DNA of 35,175 nucleotides from CAXXOZ01 sp963676435 (GTDB taxonomy: Bacteria > Bacillota > Clostridia > Lachnospirales > Lachnospiraceae), in NCBI GenBank assembly GCA_963676435.2, contig CAXXOZ010000010.1:1-35175 (forward strand). The letters are read 5' to 3'. Positions 1-8,050 of this stretch are shown piece by piece. The first letter of the stretch is position 1. The number at the start of each line of letters is the position of its first letter. The position numbers and the translations under genes were made by a program. The notes under the pieces were generated by a model. That model was not told the origin of the DNA, ran no database searches, and saw nothing but the letters and a program-made list of their open reading frames with translations.

Positions 1-3000
1 TACTTTACCATCAACTTTAGAAACGACTGTTGTTTCCATTTTCATGGCTTCTACTGTCATAAGAGGCATGTTTGCTGTAACTTCATCACCTTCTTTAACA
101 AGTATTTTTCCAACAGTTCCAGGAATTGTTGAACCTAGATGTTTAGGGTTGTTTTTCTCAGCTTTTAATTTATGGTCTGATTTAACTTCTAACTGGCTAT
201 CTTGAATTCTTACCTGTCTCATGGAACCATTCACTTCGAAAGTTACACTTCTCATACCGTTTTCGTTAGGATCAGAAATATCTATCAATTTAATAATTAG
301 ATCTTTTCCTTCTTCAAGGTGTAGAACTGTTTCTTCTCCTTTTCTTAGTCCATGGAAAAATACATGACTTTCTAGAAGAGTTACATCATTAAATGATTCT
401 AAGTGATCACAGTAGTCTTCATAAACTTTTGGATACAATGAATAACTAATTGTTTTTTGTTTAAACTCATCATCAGAAAGGTTGTTGAATTCAAATTTCT
501 CTGTTAAGTGTTCTTTTATTTTATCAAAATCTTCATCAGGAAGAAGTGAACCAGGTCTTTCAGTTATTGGCTCAATTCCTTTAAGAACTATTTTTTGAAG
601 ATCTATAGGGAATCCTCCTTCTGGTTGTCCCATCATTCCTTTAAAGTATTCAACTACAGATTCAGGATATGAAAGGTCTTTTCCTTCAGTAAGGATATTG
701 TCCATATTCAAACCATTTTGGAACATGAAAATAGCTAAATCTCCAACTGCTTTTGATGAAGGTGTAACTTTTACAATGTTTCCTAAAAGATCATTTGCTT
801 CTTTATATAAAGCTTTAATTTCTTCAAAACTGTCTCCAGAGCCCATTGATTTAACCTGAGCGAGTAAGTTTGAATACTGTCCTCCAGGAATTTCGTATTT
901 ATAAATTTCTGTGTTTGGTGCATTCATTTCGCTTTCGAAATCTTTGTAAATTTTTCTAACGCCTGCATAGTATCTGCTTAATTCATTTAGTTCGTCTGTG
1001 TCAAGTCCTGTGTCTCTATCTGTATTTTTAACAGCTTCAACAATAGCATTTAATGAAGGCTGACTTGTAAGTGAACTCATTGATTCGATTGCAAGATCAG
1101 CTATATCTACACCTGCTTCTGCAGCCATAAGTATTGTACTTACTCCGTTACCTGTTGAATCATGTGTATGTAAGTTTACAGGTATTTTTAACTCTGATTT
1201 AAGTGTTGAAATAAGAGTTTTTGCAGCAAGAGGTTTAAGTAATCCAGCCATATCTTTTATGGTAAATATATGACATCCTAAGGATTCAAGCTCTTTTGCT
1301 TTTTTAATATAATAATCCAAAGTGTATTTCATTTCACTTGGACTTGAAATGTCACCTGTATAACAAATTGAACCTTCAACAATTTTTCCAGTTTTTAAAG
1401 CTTCATCGATAGGCATTTTCATATTTTCAACCCAGTTTAAACTGTCGAAAATTCTAAATACATCTATTCCTTCTTTTGCAGAAAGTTTAATAAATTCTTT
1501 AACAACGTTATCTGGATAGTTACTATAACCTACAGCATTTGAAGCTCTTAATAGCATTTGGATTAATGTATTTGGCATTAACTCGCGTAAGTAAGATAGC
1601 CTTTTCCATGGTGATTCTTTTAAGAATCTATATGTTGTATCATATGTAGCACCACCCCATGCTTCAACTGAAAATGCATTTTGCATAATTGAGTTTGTAG
1701 CAGCGGCTGATTCTAATAAGTCTTTTGTTCTTAGTCTTGTAGCCATGAGGGATTGCTGAGCATCTCTCATAGTTGTGTCTGTTACATATAACTTTTTCTC
1801 GGTAAGTATTTTTTGTGTAAAGTCTTTTGCTCCAAGTTTTAAGAATTCATCTCTTGCACCATAAACTTTTTTGTCTTTATCAAACTTTGGCGCACTAGGC
1901 AATTCATAAACTGGTTTTTCACCAAGACTAAAATTAACTACTTTGTTTCCGATAAATTCGATAATTTTTGTAGCTCTATCCTGACTTTTTTCGATATCGA
2001 AAAGTTCTGGAGTTTCTTCTATAAAAGTTGTATAACAGCTACCTGATCTAAATATGTCATGGTTAAGAACATTAATCAAGAAAGGTATGTTTGTTTTAAT
2101 ACCTCTAATTCTCATTTCTTTTAATACACGAAGTGATTTTCTGATTGCGCCCTCAAAGGTTCTGTCAAAAGATACTGTTTTAACTAAAAGGCTGTCATAG
2201 AAAGGAGTTATTTCTGCTCCAGAATATGCATTACCACCATCAAGACGAATACCTGCACCAGATCCTGAACGATAAACTTCAATTCTTCCTGTATCTGGTA
2301 AGAAATTGTTAGTTGGATCTTCGGTTGTTATTCTAGTCTGAATTGAAAAGCCTGAACATTTTAGTGAATCCTGTGAAGGTATATTTATTTCTTCAGAATC
2401 TAGAGTATAACCTTCAGCTATTAATATCTGGCATTGAACAATATCAAGACCAGTTACCATTTCACTTACAGTATGTTCTACCTGTATACGAGGATTCATT
2501 TCAATGAAGTATGGTTTGTTATCTGCATCAACAAGGAATTCTAATGTTCCTGCGTTACGGTAACCTACTTTTTTAGCAAGTCTTATAGAACTATCGAAAA
2601 TGATGTTTCTTGTTTCTTCTGGGATTGAAAATGCCGGTGCGTATTCAATAACTTTTTGATGACGTCTTTGTACAGAACAGTCACGGTCAAAAATATGAAC
2701 AATATTACCGTAATTATCTCCAAGAATTTGTACTTCTATATGTTTTGGACTTTTTAAGTATTTTTCAATAAATATTTTGTCATCGCCAAAGGCTTTTTTT
2801 GATTCGTTTTTAGCTTCTTCAAATTCTTTGGCTAAGTTTTCTTTTGAATAAACGATACGCATTCCACGTCCGCCACCACCATTTGAAGCTTTTAACATAA
2901 TAGGATAACCAATTTCATCTGCTATTTTTGTTAAAGTATCAATATCTTTTATAGCATGGTCAATACCTGGAATAATAGGTACTTCAGCTGCGATAGCCAT

Positions 3001-3387
3001 TTGTTTGGATGAGATTTTATCACCCATAGCATTCATGATATCTTTACTTGGTCCTATAAAAACAATATTATTTTTTTCACAAGCTTCAACAAATTGTGGA
3101 TTTTCTGATAAAAATCCATACCCTGGATGAATTGCATCTACTCCTGCTGAAAGGGCAATCTTGATTATAGTTTCAATATCAAGGTAAGCATCTATTGGGC
3201 CTTTTTCAGGATTTAGTGGGTATGATTCATCTGCTTTAGTACGGAAAAGGGAATATTTATCTTCTTTTGAATATATACTTACAGTAGTTATATCTAACTC
3301 TGCCAGTGCTCTGAAAACTCTTATTGCAATTTCGCCACGATTTGCAACAAGCACTTTTTTAAATTTTCTGATTTCCTGCTTTTTCAT
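1..3387 (-). CDS. pyc: Pyruvate carboxylase, C-terminus cut by window edge
   Basis: Biotin enzyme that carboxylates pyruvate to oxaloacetate with ATP and bicarbonate, in the cytoplasm. 1129 residues are present, reading into the window edge; the family is about 1145, so only the last few residues are missing. Domains in order: biotin carboxylase (KVLVANRGEIAIRVFRA near residues 12-28, Gly-rich ATP-grasp loop NGGGGRGM near 168-176), carboxyltransferase (DTTMRDAQQS near 536-546, metal-site HTHD near 735), and the biotin carboxyl carrier domain with EAMKME, whose biotinylated lysine is residue 1116 (codon 40-42). The single-chain order BC-CT-BCCP distinguishes it from the two-subunit form and from acetyl-CoA carboxylase. 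The start is supported by AGGAGG at 3394-3399. It has its own promoter (3419-3447) and lies downstream of the pucR-like gene on the same strand. Role: anaplerosis. Confidence 0.96.
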   Translation of the reverse strand, partial: MKKQEIRKFKKVLVANRGEIAIRVFRALAELDITTVSIYSKEDKYSLFRTKADESYPLNPEKGPIDAYLDIETIIKIALSAGVDAIHPGYGFLSENPQFVEACEKNNIVFIGPSKDIMNAMGDKISSKQMAIAAEVPIIPGIDHAIKDIDTLTKIADEIGYPIMLKASNGGGGRGMRIVYSKENLAKEFEEAKNESKKAFGDDKIFIEKYLKSPKHIEVQILGDNYGNIVHIFDRDCSVQRRHQKVIEYAPAFSIPEETRNIIFDSSIRLAKKVGYRNAGTLEFLVDADNKPYFIEMNPRIQVEHTVSEMVTGLDIVQCQILIAEGYTLDSEEINIPSQDSLKCSGFSIQTRITTEDPTNNFLPDTGRIEVYRSGSGAGIRLDGGNAYSGAEITPFYDSLLVKTVSFDRTFEGAIRKSLRVLKEMRIRGIKTNIPFLINVLNHDIFRSGSCYTTFIEETPELFDIEKSQDRATKIIEFIGNKVVNFSLGEKPVYELPSAPKFDKDKKVYGARDEFLKLGAKDFTQKILTEKKLYVTDTTMRDAQQSLMATRLRTKDLLESAAATNSIMQNAFSVEAWGGATYDTTYRFLKESPWKRLSYLRELMPNTLIQMLLRASNAVGYSNYPDNVVKEFIKLSAKEGIDVFRIFDSLNWVENMKMPIDEALKTGKIVEGSICYTGDISSPSEMKYTLDYYIKKAKELESLGCHIFTIKDMAGLLKPLAAKTLISTLKSELKIPVNLHTHDSTGNGVSTILMAAEAGVDIADLAIESMSSLTSQPSLNAIVEAVKNTDRDTGLDTDELNELSRYYAGVRKIYKDFESEMNAPNTEIYKYEIPGGQYSNLLAQVKSMGSGDSFEEIKALYKEANDLLGNIVKVTPSSKAVGDLAIFMFQNGLNMDNILTEGKDLSYPESVVEYFKGMMGQPEGGFPIDLQKIVLKGIEPITERPGSLLPDEDFDKIKEHLTEKFEFNNLSDDEFKQKTISYSLYPKVYEDYCDHLESFNDVTLLESHVFFHGLRKGEETVLHLEEGKDLIIKLIDISDPNENGMRSVTFEVNGSMRQVRIQDSQLEVKSDHKLKAEKNNPKHLGSTIPGTVGKILVKEGDEVTANMPLMTVEAMKMETTVVSKVDGKV

Positions 3388-3418
3388 CACAGTCCTCCTA
3401 TTTTATTTTATTGCTATT

Positions 3419-3447
3419 ACTATAGCATGACAAACTTATATTTTCAA
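3419..3447 (-). promoter_or_regulatory. SigmaA-type promoter of pyruvate carboxylase gene
   Basis: On the minus strand, TTGAAA (3442-3447), a 17-base spacer and TATAGT (3419-3424) lie just upstream of the AGGAGG of the pyruvate carboxylase gene. Spacing is ideal and both hexamers differ from consensus at one or two positions. No operator-like repeat overlaps it. Confidence 0.6.
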
Positions 3448-3564
3448 TCAATAAAAGTTATGGTATTTATACTATATAACAACTAATATTTAGTAAAAAC
3501 TATTAAAAATGTATTTATTTTAGTACAAAATCTAAAATTGGAGATGTATCCTAGCTACTTAGTG

Positions 3565-5103
3565 TTAAAGCATTTTTAAATATTTCATTATTTTATAGGA
3601 TAGCCCCATAGTCATAAATTCATCACCTGACTCAAGCTTACAGTCCATAATATTTCGTATTTTTTCCATTCTATATAAAAGTGTATTTTTGTGAATAAAC
3701 AACCTTTTGGATATCTGTGTTGGCTGACCTGGTGATTCTAAAAACTCATGTAGTGTGTTTAATAGGTCTGTTCCGTGCTCTTTATCATAATATAGAAGTT
3801 TCATCATTGAAGGGTGGATGAAATAACTAAGTCCTTCATCTTCATTACACATCTCTAGGATATGGTAGATATAAAAATCTGAGTAATTGAAAATTACTTT
3901 ACTTGATTGTAATTTTTCTCCCATTTCTATTGATTTAAGTGCCTGGTTATAAAATCTTTTGGTTTCTTTTAAATCAGTAAAGAAATTGCTTAGTCCTGCA
4001 ACTAGTTTATTTGATGAAAGGAAATCTTTAAGCTTTTCCATTTCATATTCATTCATACCAGTTTCTCTATTTCTACTTATTAATATAACTATTGAGTTAT
4101 CATATATTGCATAGATACTTCCTTCTAATATATGGTGTAGTTGGTTTACTATTACTTCAAGTTTTGCCTCTGAATTGTGATAGCTGCGAGAAGGTATAGT
4201 TAAAATATAGTGTTCATCCTTTATTTTATAGCCCATTACAGTAAGGCGTTCTTTTACAGATGCATAGTTTATGTTTGGTTTATCTAATAAATCTACTAGA
4301 AAATAAGAATACATTAATCCCTTGTTGGCAGTAAAAAAACTATTCTTTTGAAGCTCCATTGAGACAAGACGACTCATACGGTGAAGCATGATGCTGTCGT
4401 AGTCATTAAAAGGTCTATCTAGTTCGTAAATCATTATATGACCTACTTCTATGTTATTAATTTTAATGTCATCGGCTATCATTCCTCTTCCGTGTAGAGG
4501 GTTTTTAAAATATACTGGTGAATTTTGAGTTCTGATTTTTTCATCTAAACGAGATTCTCTGATAAATTCCACACCTTCATCAGAAATATAACCTGTACGA
4601 GTTTCTTTAGATATAAAAAGATTATCTGGTATCATTCCAGTAGATACGGCTAAATACTTATAACTGCTATCTATAACAAAAAGTGGATTACCAAACACCT
4701 CATAAGCAGTGTCAATCAAATACTGCAATCCCTTCTCAGCAAAAAAAGCATCTACCAGTATATGAAGGCCAATGTTTATTTGTTGAGTTTCGGTTAGAGT
4801 ATCTTGTATTGTGTTGAAGATTTCATTAATATTAGGTTCTTCAGTAATATTAAGAAGTCTGAAAGAACTATCTTTATATATAGACTTATCCTTGAGTTCC
4901 CCATAGCATAGAATAGTAAAACTGCCAGAAAGATTATCCTCTGGCAGATCATCGGCACTACCTAAATATATAATGTGATTGTGAAATCGTTTTTGATCTT
5001 TTTCCAAAAGTTTTATCATTCTTATATCTACATTAAGGTCAGGATTTCCTAATGATTTAATTTTATACTCTTTTAGTTTTTCCTTTATTGCAAAAAGTTC
5101 CAT
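3565..5103 (-). CDS. PucR/CdaR-family transcriptional regulator
   Basis: 512-residue DNA-binding regulator of the PucR/CdaR type. The C-terminal helix-turn-helix (about residues 450-495, including SKRLFIHKNTLLYRMEKI) is the HTH_30 signature, in which the recognition helix reads HKNTLLYRMEKI. The central part looks GAF-like (about 150-260, e.g. NPLFVIDSSYKYLAVS), followed by a degenerate GGDEF-like segment typical of the family. I chose the ATG at 5103 because AGGAG lies seven bases upstream; a longer reading frame from 5178 lacks a ribosome-binding site. It is divergent from the acyl-carrier-like gene across 145 bases that contain a TTGTGTG repeat, so it probably controls that two-gene unit and itself. 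The ligand cannot be read from sequence. Confidence 0.88.
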   Translation of the reverse strand: MELFAIKEKLKEYKIKSLGNPDLNVDIRMIKLLEKDQKRFHNHIIYLGSADDLPEDNLSGSFTILCYGELKDKSIYKDSSFRLLNITEEPNINEIFNTIQDTLTETQQINIGLHILVDAFFAEKGLQYLIDTAYEVFGNPLFVIDSSYKYLAVSTGMIPDNLFISKETRTGYISDEGVEFIRESRLDEKIRTQNSPVYFKNPLHGRGMIADDIKINNIEVGHIMIYELDRPFNDYDSIMLHRMSRLVSMELQKNSFFTANKGLMYSYFLVDLLDKPNINYASVKERLTVMGYKIKDEHYILTIPSRSYHNSEAKLEVIVNQLHHILEGSIYAIYDNSIVILISRNRETGMNEYEMEKLKDFLSSNKLVAGLSNFFTDLKETKRFYNQALKSIEMGEKLQSSKVIFNYSDFYIYHILEMCNEDEGLSYFIHPSMMKLLYYDKEHGTDLLNTLHEFLESPGQPTQISKRLFIHKNTLLYRMEKIRNIMDCKLESGDEFMTMGLSYKIMKYLKML

Positions 5104-5123
5104 GAATGTCTCCTGTTTATTGA

Positions 5124-5177
5124 TTGTGTGTTTACACAAAAATGTAATTATAAAATAATTAAAGTTGTGTGCAAACA
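5124..5177. promoter_or_regulatory. Candidate operator: TTGTGTG repeats between pucR-like and carrier gene
   Basis: The divergent spacer holds a perfect inverted repeat TTGTGT-GTTT-ACACAA (5124-5139). A second copy of the left part, TTGTGTG-CAA-ACA, starts at 5165. The two TTGTGTG-N3-ACA elements are 41 bases apart, about four helical turns, consistent with a dimeric or tetrameric regulator binding one DNA face. This is inference from position and symmetry; the PucR-like protein is the obvious candidate ligand. Confidence 0.4.
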
Positions 5178-5248
5178 TGATGATTTTATTGGTTTTATTA
5201 TATATACTATTACTACAAATTGCAATAAATTATTTAGGAGGAAATGTA

Positions 5249-5488
5249 ATGGAAACAAGAGAGGAAATTTTGGAACTATTGGCAGAACGTCTGACAGCTA
5301 TTAAAGGAGAAGGCGATTACAGTGAAGGAGTTACTTTTGAAAGTCTTGATATGAAGTCAGTAAACTACTCACAATTAACAACATCATGTGAAGACGAACT
5401 TGATGTTGAAATACCATTTATGGATTTCAGAAGAAAGAAAACTATTGGTGAAGCAGCAGATTACTTACTTGAATTAATCGAGGAATAA
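5249..5488 (+). CDS. Acyl-carrier-protein-like protein
   Basis: 79-residue acidic protein with the acyl carrier fold pattern. The segment EDELDVEIP (about 48-56) matches EEEFDIEIP of classical ACP, and KTIGEAADYL matches the helix IV segment TTVGDAVDYI. Aligned by these anchors, the phosphopantetheine serine is Ser37, in Lys-Ser-Val rather than the usual Asp-Ser-Leu. The start ATG at 5249 follows AGGAGG at 5236-5241; an upstream in-frame ATG at 5165 would add a hydrophobic tail that lies in the promoter region and is rejected. It is followed 32 bases later by a CocE/NonD hydrolase gene and has no fatty acid synthesis neighbour. It is thus a dedicated carrier, not the housekeeping AcpP. Whether it is actually phosphopantetheinylated is uncertain because of the Lys-Ser-Val site. 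Confidence 0.75.
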   Translation: METREEILELLAERLTAIKGEGDYSEGVTFESLDMKSVNYSQLTTSCEDELDVEIPFMDFRRKKTIGEAADYLLELIEE

Positions 5489-5520
5489 GAAAAACTTCTT
5501 CTTGAAAAAAGGAGAAAAAT

Positions 5521-7281
5521 ATGGAAGATATCATGGGGACACCCGAATATTTTACTAAGACGGAAACTTTTAACGGGCAGGAAATCGAAACAATCTACAG
5601 AAAGGCTAGAGTTCCGGTTGATCCGGACGAGGATCTGGATTTGTCAAAATTAGAGGGTATTGCCTCAACTGCTCATGGATTTTGTGCAAAATTCAACCCA
5701 CGTACTTATGAGACAGAAGACGGCTTAATTTGCGAGCAGGATGTTCCAGTTGTAATGCGCGATGGAACAACTATATATACCGATATTTACAGACCAAAGG
5801 GTGCCGAAAACATCCCTTGCTTAGTTTCTTGGAGTTACTACGGTAAACGTCCAGGAGATGGTATGAGTGAGTGGCAGGTTATGGGTGTTCCACCGGGCAC
5901 AATATCAACAATGTCAAAATTCGAGTCTCCAGATCCAGGATACTGGTGTCATCAGGGTTATGCAGTAGCAAATGTTGACCCTAGAGGAACAGGACATTCA
6001 GAAGGTGATATTAACCTTTTTGGAACACAGGATGGAAGAGATGGATATGACTTTATAGAATGGGTAGCTGAACAACCTTGGTGTAATGGTAAAGTCGGAA
6101 TGAGTGGTAACTCATGTGTGGCGATGACACAGTATAGAATAGCAGCACAGCAGCCACCACATTTAGCATGTATAGCACCTTGGGAAGCGACTACAGATAT
6201 ATTCCGCGAATCTATTTATGAAGGCGGAATCCCAGCATTAAGCTTTAATGAATTCATTGTAGCATCTTTGACAGGACCAAATGGTGTTGATGATCAGGTT
6301 GCTATGGCGAAAAAATACCCGTTAATGAATGAATATTGGGAAGATAAGGTGCCGGATTACAAAAAAATAAATATTCCGGTATATGCATGTGCTGCATGGC
6401 AGCATTTCCACTTGAGAGGTTCTTTTAATGCATTTAGAAGAATTAAATCAAGAAGAAAATGGATGAGAGCTCATAGAGAGCAGGAATGGCCAGATTTATA
6501 CGATCCAAAGAACATTCAGGATCTTAAGCTGTTCTTTGATAGATACTTAAAAGACATTCATAATGGATGGGAAATGACACCACGTTACAGAATTGAAGTA
6601 ATGGATGCGTTTGACTGTGATTACCAGACAAACAGACCAGAAAAAGAATTCCCATTAGCTAGAACAGAATACAAGAAGCTTTACATTGATGCAAAAAATG
6701 TATCTTTATGTGAAGAAGAAATATCAGAAGAATCAAGTTGCAGTTACGATTCAGAAGACGGATTATTAAACTTTGACTTTACATTTGAGGAAGAGACAGA
6801 ATTAACAGGTTTTATGATGCTTCGTCTTTGGGTAGAATCGGACTGTCATGATGAAATGGATTTATTTGTTAATATCCAGAAAGCAGATGAGAACGGAGAA
6901 TGGCTACCTACATATATTTTAAATGAGCCACATCCGGGAACATGGGGCAAAATGAGAGTTTCTCAAAGAGCGCTTGATAAAAAGCTTTCTACAAAATATG
7001 AGCCAGTACAGGCTCATACAAAAGAAGAGAAACTATCACCAGGAGAAATTGTTCCTGTAGACATTAGAATCGTGCCATCAAGTAAAATATGGCATAAAGG
7101 ACAGAAGTTAAGGATTCAATTATCTGGACGTTATATTCGTGAAGGTTGGTTTGAACCACTTTCATGGGAAACAGACAATAAAGGGAAGCATATTGTACAT
7201 GCAGGAGGAAAGTATGACTCTTATCTACAGGTTCCTGTCATACCGCCAAAGTATAAGGCAGGAGATTATACCTATAGATAA
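5521..7281 (+). CDS. CocE/NonD-family alpha/beta hydrolase (S15-type)
   Basis: 586-residue alpha/beta hydrolase of the cocaine esterase / X-Pro dipeptidyl-peptidase S15 superfamily, which cleaves esters or amides. Seen: VPVVMRDGTTIYTDIYRP (about 78-95), the usual N-terminal beta entry; NVDPRGTGHSEG near 155; the nucleophile elbow GNSCVA with Ser198; and a C-terminal jelly-roll (about 390-580) ending in the S15 C-terminal pattern GQKLRIQLSG. The acid position expected after the region VYACAAW shows Gln-His rather than a clear Asp, so the triad is not fully visible. No signal peptide, so it is cytoplasmic. A GGAG-type site precedes the start, and a strong hairpin follows the gene. Paired with a carrier protein and a divergent PucR-type regulator, it may act on a carrier-bound acyl group or on an imported ester; this is inference. 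Confidence 0.85.
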   Translation: MEDIMGTPEYFTKTETFNGQEIETIYRKARVPVDPDEDLDLSKLEGIASTAHGFCAKFNPRTYETEDGLICEQDVPVVMRDGTTIYTDIYRPKGAENIPCLVSWSYYGKRPGDGMSEWQVMGVPPGTISTMSKFESPDPGYWCHQGYAVANVDPRGTGHSEGDINLFGTQDGRDGYDFIEWVAEQPWCNGKVGMSGNSCVAMTQYRIAAQQPPHLACIAPWEATTDIFRESIYEGGIPALSFNEFIVASLTGPNGVDDQVAMAKKYPLMNEYWEDKVPDYKKINIPVYACAAWQHFHLRGSFNAFRRIKSRRKWMRAHREQEWPDLYDPKNIQDLKLFFDRYLKDIHNGWEMTPRYRIEVMDAFDCDYQTNRPEKEFPLARTEYKKLYIDAKNVSLCEEEISEESSCSYDSEDGLLNFDFTFEEETELTGFMMLRLWVESDCHDEMDLFVNIQKADENGEWLPTYILNEPHPGTWGKMRVSQRALDKKLSTKYEPVQAHTKEEKLSPGEIVPVDIRIVPSSKIWHKGQKLRIQLSGRYIREGWFEPLSWETDNKGKHIVHAGGKYDSYLQVPVIPPKYKAGDYTYR

Positions 7282-7310
7282 TCACAATATACAACCATTA
7301 TATATGCCTC

Positions 7311-7346
7311 GAGAGGATGCCGCGTAAGCGGCATCCTCTCTTTGCG
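7311..7346 (+). terminator. Hairpin terminator after CocE-like gene
   Basis: A perfect 13-base-pair stem (7311-7323 with 7328-7340) closed by a GTAA (GNRA-type) tetraloop lies 30 bases after the hydrolase stop. The T run after it is short (TTTGCG), so termination may be weak or the hairpin may mainly protect the 3' end. Confidence 0.65.
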
Positions 7347-7377
7347 TAAGAAGAATTATTATTATAAAATAAATTCG

Positions 7378-7406
7378 TTGCTTTTTTTTAATCGTGAAGC
7401 TAAAAT
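7378..7406 (+). promoter_or_regulatory. Candidate promoter of mobA-like gene
   Basis: TTGCTT (7378-7383), 17-base spacer and TAAAAT (7401-7406) lie just after the hairpin and before the ribosome-binding site of the mobA-like gene. The -10 is one base off consensus; the -35 is weaker. Confidence 0.4.
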
Positions 7407-7426
7407 ATATTTGAAAGAGGTGTGAT

Positions 7427-7999
7427 ATGAAAAAGACATTAGTTATTTTAGCAGGAGGCAAAAGTAAAAGAATGGGGACAAATAAGTCCTTGCTAAAAAT
7501 AGGGGATAAAACACTTATTGAACATATGGTGAATATTTTTAAAGAACACTTTGATGAAATCTTACTCTCTGTAAATGAAAAAGGACATTTTGATGACCTG
7601 AACTTGGGTGTAGAAGAAATTGAGGACATATATAAAGGGATTGGTCCTATGGGTGGATTTTATTCGGTTTTTAAAAATACTGACATAGAGAAGTTTTTCG
7701 TATGTGCTGTTGATACTCCTTTTGTGATGCCTAGTGCAGCTATTGAAATGATGGAAAAGAGTGAAGGGGTAGACATTTGTGCTTTGTTAAAAGAGGATGG
7801 CAAGACAGAACCTCTATTTGCAGTTTATAATAGAAGCTGTTTAGAAAACATTGAAAGTTTAATTGAAAAGAAGGATTACAAGATTAAAGAACTATTTGAA
7901 AAATCAAATGTTAAATATATTCCTAAATATGACTTAAATAAATCTTTTGCAAACCTTAATACTAGAGAAGATTATGAAGAAGCGTTGAAAGAACTATAG
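7427..7999 (+). CDS. mobA: Molybdenum cofactor guanylyltransferase-like protein (MobA)
   Basis: 190-residue nucleotidyltransferase with the MobA/MocA-type N-terminal loop LAGGKSKRMGTNKSLLKIG (residues 8-26), which binds the nucleotide, and the metal-site region VDTPF near 101 in place of the usual CDxP. IGPMGGFYSVF near 73-83 is also typical. MobA attaches GMP to molybdopterin in the cytoplasm; the MocA relatives attach CMP, and sequence reading alone does not separate them with certainty. Length fits the family. No other molybdenum cofactor gene or molybdoenzyme lies in the window. The start is supported by AGAGGTG a few bases upstream. It is a single-gene unit between two hairpins. Confidence 0.85.
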   Translation: MKKTLVILAGGKSKRMGTNKSLLKIGDKTLIEHMVNIFKEHFDEILLSVNEKGHFDDLNLGVEEIEDIYKGIGPMGGFYSVFKNTDIEKFFVCAVDTPFVMPSAAIEMMEKSEGVDICALLKEDGKTEPLFAVYNRSCLENIESLIEKKDYKIKELFEKSNVKYIPKYDLNKSFANLNTREDYEEALKEL

Positions 8000-8008
8000 G
8001 TAATAAAA

Positions 8009-8040
8009 ATGCCGGAGGCTATAAACCTCCGGCATAAAAT
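8009..8040. terminator. Bidirectional terminator between mobA and hppA
   Basis: A 10-base-pair stem ATGCCGGAGG (8009-8018) / CCTCCGGCAT (8026-8035) with a seven-base loop lies between the convergent genes. On the minus strand it is followed by ATTTTTATTA, a good tail for the pyrophosphatase gene; on the plus strand by AAAATTTTTA for the mobA-like gene. Confidence 0.8.
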
Positions 8041-8050
8041 TTTTATATTA

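Noticed and set aside
5124..5139. TTGTGT-GTTT-ACACAA as a Rex site
   Set aside because: Rex sites are 18 bases with TTGTGAA or TTGTTAA arms and N4; this repeat has six-base arms and 16 bases in total.
5165..5248. N-terminal hydrophobic extension of the acyl-carrier-like protein (possible signal or membrane anchor)
   Set aside because: No ribosome-binding site before 5165, the stretch overlaps the operator and promoter region, and AGGAGG points to the ATG at 5249.
6364..6460. Loss of the catalytic Asp in the CocE-like hydrolase (Gln-His at the expected place)
   Set aside because: I recall related CocE/NonD subfamilies that also lack Asp here, and the alignment needs a gap, so inactivity is not supported by eye alone.
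7139..7629. Small open frames across the end of the hydrolase gene and opposite the start of mobA
   Set aside because: They overlap well-supported genes and a terminator stem, and show no conserved pattern.
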